Part shown: positions 1-7,801 of the stretch, in pieces | Position numbering within the stretch: the first letter of the stretch is position 1 | Layout: every line of letters begins with the position of its first letter | NCBI GenBank assembly: GCA_900230115.1 | Contig: LT907983.1 | Location: 2,480,001 to 2,544,000 of the forward strand | Length of the DNA stretch: 64,000 nt | Direction of reading: 5' to 3' | Origin: Spirosomataceae bacterium TFI 002 | GTDB lineage: Bacteria > Bacteroidota > Bacteroidia > Cytophagales > Spirosomataceae | Translations under genes and position numbers: made by a program | The notes under the pieces: generated by a model | Database searches by the model: none | What the model saw: the letters and a program-made list of their open reading frames with translations, nothing else | Told to the model about the DNA's origin: nothing

Positions 1-76
1 TTTCTTGTAGAATCGGAAGTCTTAAACCCCTTTGGGGACTTTTCTTTAGCATAATTGCTTTTTTAAAAGAAACTTT

Positions 77-112
77 AAGCCTAGGTCTAAGTCACCTAGG
101 CTTTTTAGTTTA
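77..112 (+). terminator. Rho-independent terminator of the gene left of the window
   Basis: A perfect 10-bp stem (AAGCCTAGGT paired with ACCTAGGCTT) with a 7-base loop is followed directly by a T-rich run on the plus strand. It would end a plus-strand transcript that enters from the left edge of the window. Confidence 0.75.
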
Positions 113-230
113 GGATGTAAAAATAAGGTAATTATCTCTATCCTACTGACTTTCAAAAGCAGTCTAAAATACCTGTCATCACTTTAATTATTTGATTCTA
201 AACCAATTAAGTATTTATCCCTTTTTAGGG

Positions 231-239
231 TGTGGATAA
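231..239 (-). promoter_or_regulatory. Isolated consensus DnaA box
   Basis: TGTGGATAA is the exact reverse complement of the DnaA-box consensus TTATCCACA. A TTATCC half-site at 215-220 faces it. It stands alone in the gene-free region 21 kb from the proposed origin, so it may be a chance match or an outlying DnaA-binding site. Confidence 0.35.
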
Positions 240-646
240 CATGCTATCAATGTTAATAAATTGCCAATTTATGGGGTTTAAAAATTTCATAATCAAACAG
301 TTGTACCTTCTTGTCGATGCAAAAATTATTGAAATATTAGATGTTGACATCTTAAAAAAATTGGGGTAAGGTCTATTAAGTAAGTGGCTTTAAATGGTAA
401 GCCTAGCCGGTTTTAAATCTTTTAATTCAATTGCCCAAACGATCAAACAACAATACAGAATTACTCTTAACTATTTCAATAAAAAAAGTTTCAAGACTTC
501 AGCCGAATCATTTAATGTGAAAATCGTAATATTTAGGGGCAGTTAAAAGTATTGAATTCTACTTTTTTAATATTTGAACTTACGAGTTATAGTGCCCAAA
601 AAATAGTGCTTGATCTATCACTAGGTTGAGCTTAATAGACCAAAAC

Positions 647-678
647 GAAAAAAGACCAACTCTTTCGAATTGGTCTTT
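647..678 (-). terminator. Terminator of tRNA-Phe
   Basis: A 9-bp inverted repeat (AAAGACCAA at 651-659, TTGGTCTTT at 670-678) is followed on the minus strand by a run of six T. It begins 12 bases past the 3' end of the tRNA gene, so the tRNA is probably transcribed as a single-gene unit. Confidence 0.85.
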
Positions 679-689
679 AAAATTTGAAG

Positions 690-762
690 TGGTGATGGAC
701 GGAATCGAACCGCCGACACAAGGATTTTCAGTCCTTTGCTCTACCAACTGAGCTACATCACC
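690..762 (-). tRNA. tRNA-Phe (anticodon GAA)
   Basis: A full cloverleaf can be folded on the minus strand: acceptor GGTGATG/CATCACC, D-arm GCTC/GAGC, anticodon stem AAGGA/TCCTT with loop CTGAAAA (anticodon GAA), a 5-base variable loop GTGTC, and T-arm GGCGG/CCGTC with loop TTCGATT. The discriminator base is A. The CCA end is not encoded (CTT follows), so CCA must be added by the nucleotidyltransferase. The gene has its own promoter about 38 bases upstream and its own terminator. Confidence 0.97.
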
Positions 763-799
763 AGAGTGATTACACCACCATTCCCATATTTTGGGAGTG

Positions 800-829
800 C
801 AAAAATAGATAAAAAGGATTTCCTGCCAA
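800..829 (-). promoter_or_regulatory. Bacteroidota-type promoter of tRNA-Phe
   Basis: On the minus strand TTG (829-827) is followed after exactly 19 bases by TATTTTTG (807-800). This matches the Bacteroidota primary sigma-factor pattern (TTG at -33, TAnnTTTG at -7). The predicted start near 793 leaves a short leader before the tRNA, which could form a TCCCA/TGGGA hairpin. It is the cleanest promoter in the window. Confidence 0.75.
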
Positions 830-923
830 ATATATTTATCGTAATTATCGATTTTTTTATTCAAACCTTTTTTCTCAAATTTGTTTTAGTATGCTTGCAT
901 ACCATTTTAAACCATATCCAGCT

Positions 924-2252
924 ATGCACTTTATACCCCAAATATTATTCTTAATTACCTTAGGAACAGCCGCTTACTTCATTGGAAAGCGAATTGTGTT
1001 AATTAAAAAAACGATCCAATTAGGCAAAAGTGAAGACTTAACTGACCATCCAAAAAAACGATTGGCAATTATGCTTCGAATTGCTTTTGGTCAAAAAAAG
1101 ATGTTTGATCGGCCAATTGTTGGGCTTTTACACTTCGCAGTGTACGCTGGATTCATAATTATTAACGTAGAAGTACTCGAAATTATCATTGATGGACTCT
1201 TGGGAACACACCGTATTTTTGCCCAACCACTTGGAAGTCTATATCCATTTCTAATTAATACTTTTGAGATACTAGCAGTATTGGTAATACTAGCTTGCGT
1301 TGTATTCCTTATCCGCCGAAACATTACCAAAGTTGAAAGACTAGGTCATAAAGCTCATAGAGAAATGAAAGGCTGGCCAGAGTTAGATGCCAACCTTATC
1401 TTAGTAATAGAAATTTCGTTGATGTGGGCTTTCATTAGCATGAACACTGTTGATGGCCTTTTACAGGCTCAAGGGGCGGAACATTATGTGGATGCCAGTA
1501 CTGGAAGCTTTCTTATCAGTAGCATGCTAGACCCTATTTTCAACAACTGGAGCATGCAATCTCTTATTATTTATGAAAGAGTGGCTTGGTGGTTCCATAT
1601 TTTGGGTATCATGGCATTTGCTCTTTACGTTACTTACTCTAAGCACCTTCATATTGCTCTGGCATTTCCCAACACATATTTTGCAAGGTTAAAACCAGTT
1701 GGCGAAATATCCAATATGCCAGCCGTTACTAAAGAAGTAAAAATCATGCTTGGAATGGAAGACCCAGACCCTAACCCTGCAGAAATAGGTCGTTTTGGAG
1801 CAAAAGATGTTCAGGACCTCTCGTGGAAAAACCTAATGGATGCATATAGTTGCACAGAATGTGGTAGATGTACTTCTGCTTGTCCTGCAAACCAAACAGG
1901 TAAGGCCCTTTCTCCAAGAAAGATCATGATGGACACAAGAGACCGATTAGAAGATATACAGCAAGGCTGGCTCAAAAATGGTTTGGATTTCCGTGACGAG
2001 AAAACCCTCATGGGAGATTACATCAGCGAAGAAGAGCTTCTTGGTTGCACTACTTGTAACGCATGCGTACAAGAATGTCCAATCCTAATTAGCCCATTGG
2101 ATATCATCATTCAGTTGCGTAGATACAATGTAATGGAAGAGAGTAAAGCCCCTCAGTCGTGGAATATGATGTTCCAAAATTTAGAAACGAGCATGGCTCC
2201 ATGGAAATTTTCTCCTTCTGACAGATTCAATTGGAAGGAAGAGGTAAAGTAA
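924..2252 (+). CDS. (Fe-S)-binding membrane protein, heterodisulfide-reductase-like
   Basis: This 443-residue protein has about five hydrophobic segments in its N-terminal 250 residues, which look like a NarI/DsrM-type membrane domain. They are followed by two cysteine clusters typical of a pair of 4Fe-4S centres: C310-x2-C313-x2-C316-x3-C320-P and C375-x2-C378-x2-C381-x3-C385-P. Such proteins pass electrons between a membrane quinone pool and a cytoplasmic partner. The reading frame is open from 891, but ATG 924 begins directly with a membrane segment and is the better start. In related bacteria a second gene with CCG cysteine-rich domains usually follows; here anmK follows after 26 bases, so the partner is missing or elsewhere. 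The family is clear but the electron donor and acceptor are unknown. Confidence 0.85.
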   Translation: MHFIPQILFLITLGTAAYFIGKRIVLIKKTIQLGKSEDLTDHPKKRLAIMLRIAFGQKKMFDRPIVGLLHFAVYAGFIIINVEVLEIIIDGLLGTHRIFAQPLGSLYPFLINTFEILAVLVILACVVFLIRRNITKVERLGHKAHREMKGWPELDANLILVIEISLMWAFISMNTVDGLLQAQGAEHYVDASTGSFLISSMLDPIFNNWSMQSLIIYERVAWWFHILGIMAFALYVTYSKHLHIALAFPNTYFARLKPVGEISNMPAVTKEVKIMLGMEDPDPNPAEIGRFGAKDVQDLSWKNLMDAYSCTECGRCTSACPANQTGKALSPRKIMMDTRDRLEDIQQGWLKNGLDFRDEKTLMGDYISEEELLGCTTCNACVQECPILISPLDIIIQLRRYNVMEESKAPQSWNMMFQNLETSMAPWKFSPSDRFNWKEEVK

Positions 2253-2278
2253 GTGCTATTGTTACTAATTTTGGGTAG

Positions 2279-3472
2279 ATGAATCCCCAAATAGAAAATT
2301 TATACCACATTTCTCAAAAGCCCGAAAGGCTTATTATTGGTTTAATGTCCGGTACGTCTTTGGACGGACTTGATGTTGCACTTTGTAAGTTTACTAGCTC
2401 TGGAGCACAAACAAAAGTCGAACTCATTCAATTCGACACTATCACTTACAATGAGACTTTCAAAAATGAAATAAGAGAAGTATTTGCCAAGAACCAAGTG
2501 TCTCTACCACACCTGTGTAGGTTAAATCCATGGATTGCCCAAACCCATGCAAGAATCATCAATGAGCTTCTTGTAAAATGGAATATCAATAAAGATCAAA
2601 TTGATGCAATTGCAAGTCACGGACAAACGGTAATGCACAGCCCCAGAAGGCTCCATAAACTCGATAACTTTCCAAACTCAACACTACAAATAGGGGATGG
2701 GGATCACCTAGCTGTAGATACAGGAATCATAACCATTTCCGACTTTCGACAAAAACATTGTGCAATGGGTGGAGAAGGAGCTCCGCTTGCTCTTTATGGA
2801 GACTATTTACTATTCTCAAGCACTGAAGAAAACCGAGTTTTAATCAACATTGGAGGAATCGCCAATTTTACATTTCTGCCTTCAAACAATGACTTTGAAG
2901 CTGTTTTTGCTACTGATACTGGTCCTGGAAATACCATTATTGATGCTTTTGTTCAAAAACACTTCGGAATTCCTTTTGATAAAGATGCCGAAATTGCTTC
3001 TAAGGGTAGTTTAAATAAAATGCTCCTTAATAGGCTTAGTAAGGAAGAGTATTTTGAAGAAAAGGTACCCAAAACTACAGGGCCAGAATTGTTCAATCTC
3101 GACTACCTCAAAAGAGCTATTGGAAAAGAGAAAATTTCAATCGAAGACATACTTCACACACTTTGTCATTTCACGGCAAATACTTTGTGTAATGAAATAT
3201 TAAAATCTGTTCCTTTATCGTTTCAAAACAACATGGGGGTTTATTTAAGTGGTGGTGGTATGCATAATCCACTTATTTGCAAGTTAATAGAAAGTCAACT
3301 TCAAGGTTCTATAATTCATAAAATGGACGTTCTAGGAATCTCAGGAGATGCAAAAGAAGCTGTTCTTTTTGCCGCAATAGCGAATGAAACACTTGCGGGA
3401 AGTAAAGGGTTTAATTCACCCAAATCTTCAACCAGTTCATTCTTTATGGGCAAAATCTCTTTTCCTAATTGA
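2279..3472 (+). CDS. anmK: Anhydro-N-acetylmuramic acid kinase
   Basis: AnmK phosphorylates and opens 1,6-anhydro-N-acetylmuramic acid released from old peptidoglycan, giving MurNAc-6-phosphate for cell-wall recycling in the cytoplasm. The 397-residue protein has the family's phosphate-binding motif MSGTSLDGLD near residues 23-32, the GDGD signature near residue 138, a DTGPGN motif near 220, and a C-terminal SGGGMHNP motif. Its length is normal for Bacteroidota AnmK. It follows the Fe-S protein by 26 bases and could be co-transcribed with it, although no functional link is known. Confidence 0.95.
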   Translation: MNPQIENLYHISQKPERLIIGLMSGTSLDGLDVALCKFTSSGAQTKVELIQFDTITYNETFKNEIREVFAKNQVSLPHLCRLNPWIAQTHARIINELLVKWNINKDQIDAIASHGQTVMHSPRRLHKLDNFPNSTLQIGDGDHLAVDTGIITISDFRQKHCAMGGEGAPLALYGDYLLFSSTEENRVLINIGGIANFTFLPSNNDFEAVFATDTGPGNTIIDAFVQKHFGIPFDKDAEIASKGSLNKMLLNRLSKEEYFEEKVPKTTGPELFNLDYLKRAIGKEKISIEDILHTLCHFTANTLCNEILKSVPLSFQNNMGVYLSGGGMHNPLICKLIESQLQGSIIHKMDVLGISGDAKEAVLFAAIANETLAGSKGFNSPKSSTSSFFMGKISFPN

Positions 3473-3529
3473 GGTTTCTCCTCTTTTCGTGGAATAATTA
3501 TTTAATTTTACTGTTTACAAAGTGTGAAA

Positions 3530-5059
3530 ATGAAAGCAACCAAAAGTAGAAGAGACTTTTTTGAAAGTATTTTCGAGACCAAAACTCGTAAGGTTACCGC
3601 TGGTTTAGAAGTTTACCAAAACCCTCTTACGCTTTCCGATGCCTACCACCTTTTGCGTAGAACATGTATTGTGTTAGATCACAATTATGCTAAATCGCTT
3701 GTTGGTAAAACCGCAGAAGCCGCTGTTGACGAAATCATTAATAATACAAAGTCAAAAGGCCAACCTTCTCCTCCAAGTTTTTGGAATGATGTTTTCCCCG
3801 ACCCAAAGTTAGACTCCAATGGAGCTTCTAGCAATGATGGTAAATGGAGGTCACAAAACTATGACCTACAATTGTGGTGGATTAAACTTATGATGGCTGA
3901 TCGTAATAGCCTATCTGAGAGACTTGCATTCTTCTGGCACGGACACTTTACTTCGCAATACAATATCTGTAACTTGATTCCTGCACAGCTCATGTACAGG
4001 CAAAACAAGCTTTTCAGAACCAACGAACTAGGCAATTTCACTTCATTTTTAAAAGATATCACGTTAGATGGTGCAATGCTGCTTTATCTCAATGGTAATG
4101 AAAATATAAGTGAAGCACCTAACGAAAACTATGCACGTGAGCTACTAGAGCTTTTCTCAATAGGCGTAGGAAACTATAGCGAAAAAGACATTCGAGAAGC
4201 CGCAAGAGTACTTACTGGCTGGAAAATAAACTACTTCAAAAACGAAGAAAAGGCATATGATCCAATCTTTCGTTCGGGATATTATGATACCAAAGACAAA
4301 CTAGTTTTTGGTAAAACGTTTACTGTTGGGTATGAGCTATCAGAACAAAATGTGCGTCAAAATGCTATAAACGCACTAATGGATACCATTGCCAGCAAAA
4401 AAGGAAAAGAAATGGCTACTTTCATTGCCAATAAGTTCTACAAGCAATTTGTCTATAGTAAACCAAACCCAACTGATAAAGCTTTAATTCAAGCCTTAGC
4501 TGACCAGTTTCAAGCGAGTAATTTCGAAATTCAGCCACTTTTGAGATCTATTTTGGTAAGTGCTCACTTTTATGATAAACAAAATAGGGGTATCCAGATT
4601 GTCTCTCCTGTGGAGTCTGTAATCAACTTTGCTTCTCACTTTGATGTTGGTGATGAGCGTAAAAACAATGTAATGAAAGATTTGGGTATTGAGCTTTTTG
4701 CTCCACCCAATGTCGCTGGCTGGCCTGGTTATCGCTCATGGATTACTACCAAAACGTTGCCTTTATCGATTCAATATTTTTCAGACTTTTTATCCAACCA
4801 AACGGAAGAAAGCGTAGGTAATTGGGCACAACAATTTGATGGCTTCAATGATTCTTATAAGATAACTGAGCAAGTAGCTAGCCTGTTTTTAGGCCGACTT
4901 CCAGACGAAGTACGACTTGAAAAGTTAATGAATAAAATGCTCGGTGGTGCTCCATATTACGAATGGCCAAACCTTATTCAAAATAAAGGGAATGCTGGAC
5001 TGAGAATAAAAGTGTTGATAAATGAGCTGATTAAAACCCCTGAATTCTATCTGAGATAA
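3530..5059 (+). CDS. DUF1800 domain protein
   Basis: This 509-residue protein belongs to the DUF1800 family, common in Bacteroidota, Planctomycetes and Proteobacteria and nearly always encoded next to a DUF1501 gene, as here. Family features visible are the AxxLLRRxxxxxD-type N-terminus (AYHLLRRTCIVLD), the conserved block around ERLAFFWHGHF, ENYARELLELFSIG and the ARVLTGW motif. No signal peptide is evident. The function of the family is not established. The stop overlaps the next start by one base (TAATG), which points to translational coupling. A GTG at 3524 gives two more residues and is an alternative start. Confidence 0.85.
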   Translation: MKATKSRRDFFESIFETKTRKVTAGLEVYQNPLTLSDAYHLLRRTCIVLDHNYAKSLVGKTAEAAVDEIINNTKSKGQPSPPSFWNDVFPDPKLDSNGASSNDGKWRSQNYDLQLWWIKLMMADRNSLSERLAFFWHGHFTSQYNICNLIPAQLMYRQNKLFRTNELGNFTSFLKDITLDGAMLLYLNGNENISEAPNENYARELLELFSIGVGNYSEKDIREAARVLTGWKINYFKNEEKAYDPIFRSGYYDTKDKLVFGKTFTVGYELSEQNVRQNAINALMDTIASKKGKEMATFIANKFYKQFVYSKPNPTDKALIQALADQFQASNFEIQPLLRSILVSAHFYDKQNRGIQIVSPVESVINFASHFDVGDERKNNVMKDLGIELFAPPNVAGWPGYRSWITTKTLPLSIQYFSDFLSNQTEESVGNWAQQFDGFNDSYKITEQVASLFLGRLPDEVRLEKLMNKMLGGAPYYEWPNLIQNKGNAGLRIKVLINELIKTPEFYLR

Positions 5060-6693
5060 TGAAAAGAAGAAAATTCATAGAACAATCATCGTTAGGACTA
5101 GGCCTAGTAAGTCAGCTAAAGTTAGACAAGATGTCGTTGTCTGCCTATAATGCAAAACATAATGCTGCCGAAGAGAATGAAAACATCCTTGTGGTTGTAC
5201 AGCTTTTTGGAGGAAATGATGGCATCAACACAATTACACCTTATGAGTGGGATAGGTACTACAATGAACTTAGACCAAAACTTCATATCCCAGGAAACAC
5301 CGTTACACCAATTAGTAAAGAACTGGGATTAGCAATGCACCCTTCTCTCAAAAATGGTGTAAACGAAGGAATTCTAGGACTTCATAAGCAAGGAAAGCTT
5401 TCAATTATTCAAGGGGTAGGGTACGAGTTTCCAAATTTCTCCCATTTCAGATCAACAGACATTTGGTTCAGTGGAATTTCTCCTCAAAACGACGGCGAAT
5501 TACTAAAATCAGGCTGGATAGGTCGATACTTTGATAAATACGGTGATGATAAGTTACCAGATAACCCATACTGTGTTCATGTAGGACGTAACCCTTCTCT
5601 TATTTTTCAAGGAAATAAAACCTCAAAGGCGATTTTAGTAGAAGATCCTGAGGCTCTTTTTCAACAAGGGAAAGAAGTAATTTCCGAAAAAATAGATGCG
5701 GGACAAGATTCCTTTTTTGCCGATGAATTTGATTACATCAACTCGGTCGGTATTCAAGTAAACCATTTTTCCAAAGTCATTAAAGAGGCTTTTGACAAAG
5801 GAAAAAACGTCGAAAACTATCCAAGTAAAGGACTTTCAAACCAACTGAAACTAGTTGCAAGACTTATTGATGGGGGACTAAAAACCAAAGTATTTTTTGT
5901 TGGACTTGACGGTTTCGATACGCATTCAGGACAAGGTACAACTGATGGTCTTCACGCTCGCCTACTTGGCGAAATGAGCGAAGCTATTGCTTCTTTTCAA
6001 GCAGACATAGAGAAACTAGGGCATAGTAAGAAGGTAATTGGTATCACGCTCTCGGAGTTTGGTAGAAGGCCTTACGAAAACGGTAGTTTTGGAACAGACC
6101 ACGGAACATCCAATGTAATGTTTGCTTTTGGTGAGCAAGTTAAAGGTGAGATATTTGGTAGTAACATTGCTTTTCTTCCCTTCAGAGATGAAGAAAACCT
6201 ATCGTATCGCTACGATTTTAGAAGTATTTATTGGGAAATTCTACGCACTTGGTTTGAAACAACCGATGCAGATGCCGAAAAAGTACTCTCTGGTAGATTC
6301 GCTCTTATTGATCAAAAAGGGTTTATTAAAACCACTGTTGAAGACGAAACTCTTCCGCCGCCGGTATCTGTGCCTGTGGTAAATAACGACCCAAAATCAC
6401 CACAAAATCCCAATAGCCCATATAACGCAACTGAGCAAGATACATTTACGCTTTTCCAAAACCCTGTGGTAGATGGCAAAGCAAAAATTTTAACACAGAT
6501 GTTTGTGACTAACAAGCTGAGTGTGGAACAATATGATATTAAGGGTAACTTTTATGGCGAGATCATGGCTCCAAAAGAATACCGCCCTGGTACCTATTTT
6601 CTTAATGCCGACATGAGAGGGGATCATGGATTGTACATTTTACACATCAAAGTTGGAAGAAGAAACCACTACCTTAAAGCGGTTAAACTCTGA
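5059..6693 (+). CDS. DUF1501 protein with Tat-like signal and T9SS-type tail
   Basis: This 544-residue protein has the DUF1501 fold (alkaline-phosphatase/sulfatase-like superfamily) over residues about 40-430, with family motifs LFGGNDGINT, GVGYEFPNFSHF, DGFDTHSGQ and TLSEFGRRP followed by TDHGT. The N-terminus reads MKRRKFIEQSS, close to a twin-arginine motif and then a hydrophobic stretch. After a proline/asparagine-rich linker the last 85 residues (LFQNPVVDGK through GLYILHIKVGRRNHYLKAVKL-type strands, described here only by its ends) resemble a type IX secretion sorting domain: an N-P motif, a central beta-strand block, and a GxYxxxI strand near the C-terminus. It is translationally coupled to the DUF1800 gene. 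The biochemical role is unknown. Confidence 0.85.
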   Translation: MKRRKFIEQSSLGLGLVSQLKLDKMSLSAYNAKHNAAEENENILVVVQLFGGNDGINTITPYEWDRYYNELRPKLHIPGNTVTPISKELGLAMHPSLKNGVNEGILGLHKQGKLSIIQGVGYEFPNFSHFRSTDIWFSGISPQNDGELLKSGWIGRYFDKYGDDKLPDNPYCVHVGRNPSLIFQGNKTSKAILVEDPEALFQQGKEVISEKIDAGQDSFFADEFDYINSVGIQVNHFSKVIKEAFDKGKNVENYPSKGLSNQLKLVARLIDGGLKTKVFFVGLDGFDTHSGQGTTDGLHARLLGEMSEAIASFQADIEKLGHSKKVIGITLSEFGRRPYENGSFGTDHGTSNVMFAFGEQVKGEIFGSNIAFLPFRDEENLSYRYDFRSIYWEILRTWFETTDADAEKVLSGRFALIDQKGFIKTTVEDETLPPPVSVPVVNNDPKSPQNPNSPYNATEQDTFTLFQNPVVDGKAKILTQMFVTNKLSVEQYDIKGNFYGEIMAPKEYRPGTYFLNADMRGDHGLYILHIKVGRRNHYLKAVKL

Positions 6694-6818
6694 TATTTTC
6701 CCGAGTATCCTATTAAGTAGGTTAGACTTTTCACTTCAAAATAAGGCGGTATACTAAAGTTACCCCAAATTTTGACTATGTTTATTCCAAACATTAATGG
6801 CAGTAAATTGCATTCAAT

Positions 6819-7709
6819 ATGAAGAAGATCTCGACTAAAAATTTTGCTTTTAAGGGTAGGGGTAAGTTTGAATTAGCCAAACATCCGACAGGGTTAAAGC
6901 TAAATTATAAAAACAAAAAAGACTACCAAAAAAAGCTTGACGCTTTAAGCGACACCATTGATGAGTTGCAGAACAAAATGTATGCTCACAACAAATTTGG
7001 AATGTTGGTGATTTTTCAAGCAATGGATGCTGCAGGAAAAGATAGCACGATCAAAAACGTATTCAAAAATGTAAACCCACTAGGGACTTCTGTACAAGCT
7101 TTCAAAAGACCAACTGAAATAGAACTCGACCATGATTACATGTGGAGATGCTTCAAAAACCTGCCAGAGAGAGGCAAAATACAGGTTTTTAACAGATCTT
7201 ACTATGAAGAAGTCTTAGTTGTAAAAGTACATCCTGAGATCGTAACTAAATATCAGAAAATTCCCGATCCGCTCAAGTCAGACATGGATTCTTTGTGGAA
7301 AAATAGGTACAAGGATATTTCCAAATTTGAAGAATACCTTCATAACAATGGGATTGTCGTACTCAAGTTTTTCCTCAATTTATCTAAAAAAGAACAAGGT
7401 CAACGTCTCATAGATAGGATAAATGAGCTTGACAAAAATTGGAAGTTTGAAGAGGGAGATATCAAAGAAAGAGGGTACTGGAAAGACTACATGAATGCCT
7501 ACGAAGAAATGATAAATAATACTTCAAGTAGTAACGCACCTTGGCACATTATTCCTGCTGATGATAAAAAAAATATGAGGCTAATGGTAGCTCAAGTAAT
7601 TGCCGACACCATGTCAAAACTTCCTATGGATTACCCTGAAAGTTCTCCCGAAAGACAAGAATTACTTAAATCGCTTATCTCAACTATTCAAAATCAAGAC
7701 AAAGAATAA
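6819..7709 (+). CDS. ppk2: Polyphosphate kinase 2 family protein (class III-like)
   Basis: PPK2 enzymes use inorganic polyphosphate to phosphorylate nucleotides. The 296-residue protein carries the Walker A-type motif MDAAGKDSTIKN near residues 69-80, the EIELDHDYMWR block that follows it, and the Walker B/lid motif FNRSYYEEVLVVKVHPE near 124-140. The combination of DAAGKDSTIK with ELDHDYxWR and RSYYEEVLVVxVHPE resembles class III PPK2 proteins, which can phosphorylate both AMP and ADP; that subclass call is inference. It sits alone between the DUF1501 gene (125-base gap) and mfd (92-base gap). Confidence 0.9.
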   Translation: MKKISTKNFAFKGRGKFELAKHPTGLKLNYKNKKDYQKKLDALSDTIDELQNKMYAHNKFGMLVIFQAMDAAGKDSTIKNVFKNVNPLGTSVQAFKRPTEIELDHDYMWRCFKNLPERGKIQVFNRSYYEEVLVVKVHPEIVTKYQKIPDPLKSDMDSLWKNRYKDISKFEEYLHNNGIVVLKFFLNLSKKEQGQRLIDRINELDKNWKFEEGDIKERGYWKDYMNAYEEMINNTSSSNAPWHIIPADDKKNMRLMVAQVIADTMSKLPMDYPESSPERQELLKSLISTIQNQDKE

Positions 7710-7732
7710 TCTCAAATTCAACTTTTTAGTTC

Positions 7733-7740
7733 TATTTTTG
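7733..7740 (+). promoter_or_regulatory. Possible -7 element of mfd
   Basis: TATTTTTG matches TAnnTTTG about 62 bases upstream of the mfd start, but no TTG stands at the expected -33 position. It is a plausible but unproven promoter. Confidence 0.4.
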
Positions 7741-7801
7741 CCCCGCAGTAAACAAAGAGTATCATTCTCTTGTATGCTTTCCAGTAAATAATAAGGATTT
7801 A

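Larger units (their letters stand above)
1..646. other. Gene-free region upstream of tRNA-Phe
   Basis: No open reading frame with coding character is visible on either strand in this AT-rich stretch. It holds a clear plus-strand terminator near its start, a CCCC/GGGG hairpin at about 29-44 followed by a T-rich run (probably the tail of a gene to the left), and one consensus DnaA box at 231-239. The rest shows nothing I can assign. Confidence 0.6.

Noticed and set aside
231-239. Exact DnaA box as evidence of an origin at the left edge
   Set aside because: It stands alone, with no skew change or other boxes seen around it.
580-864. Minus-strand open frame containing VAQLVEQRTENPCVGGSIPS
   Set aside because: This peptide is the familiar translation of a tRNA gene; it lies exactly over tRNA-Phe and is not a protein.
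736-954. Plus-strand frame overlapping the tRNA and the Fe-S gene start
   Set aside because: It runs through the tRNA gene and its promoter and overlaps the real gene in another frame.
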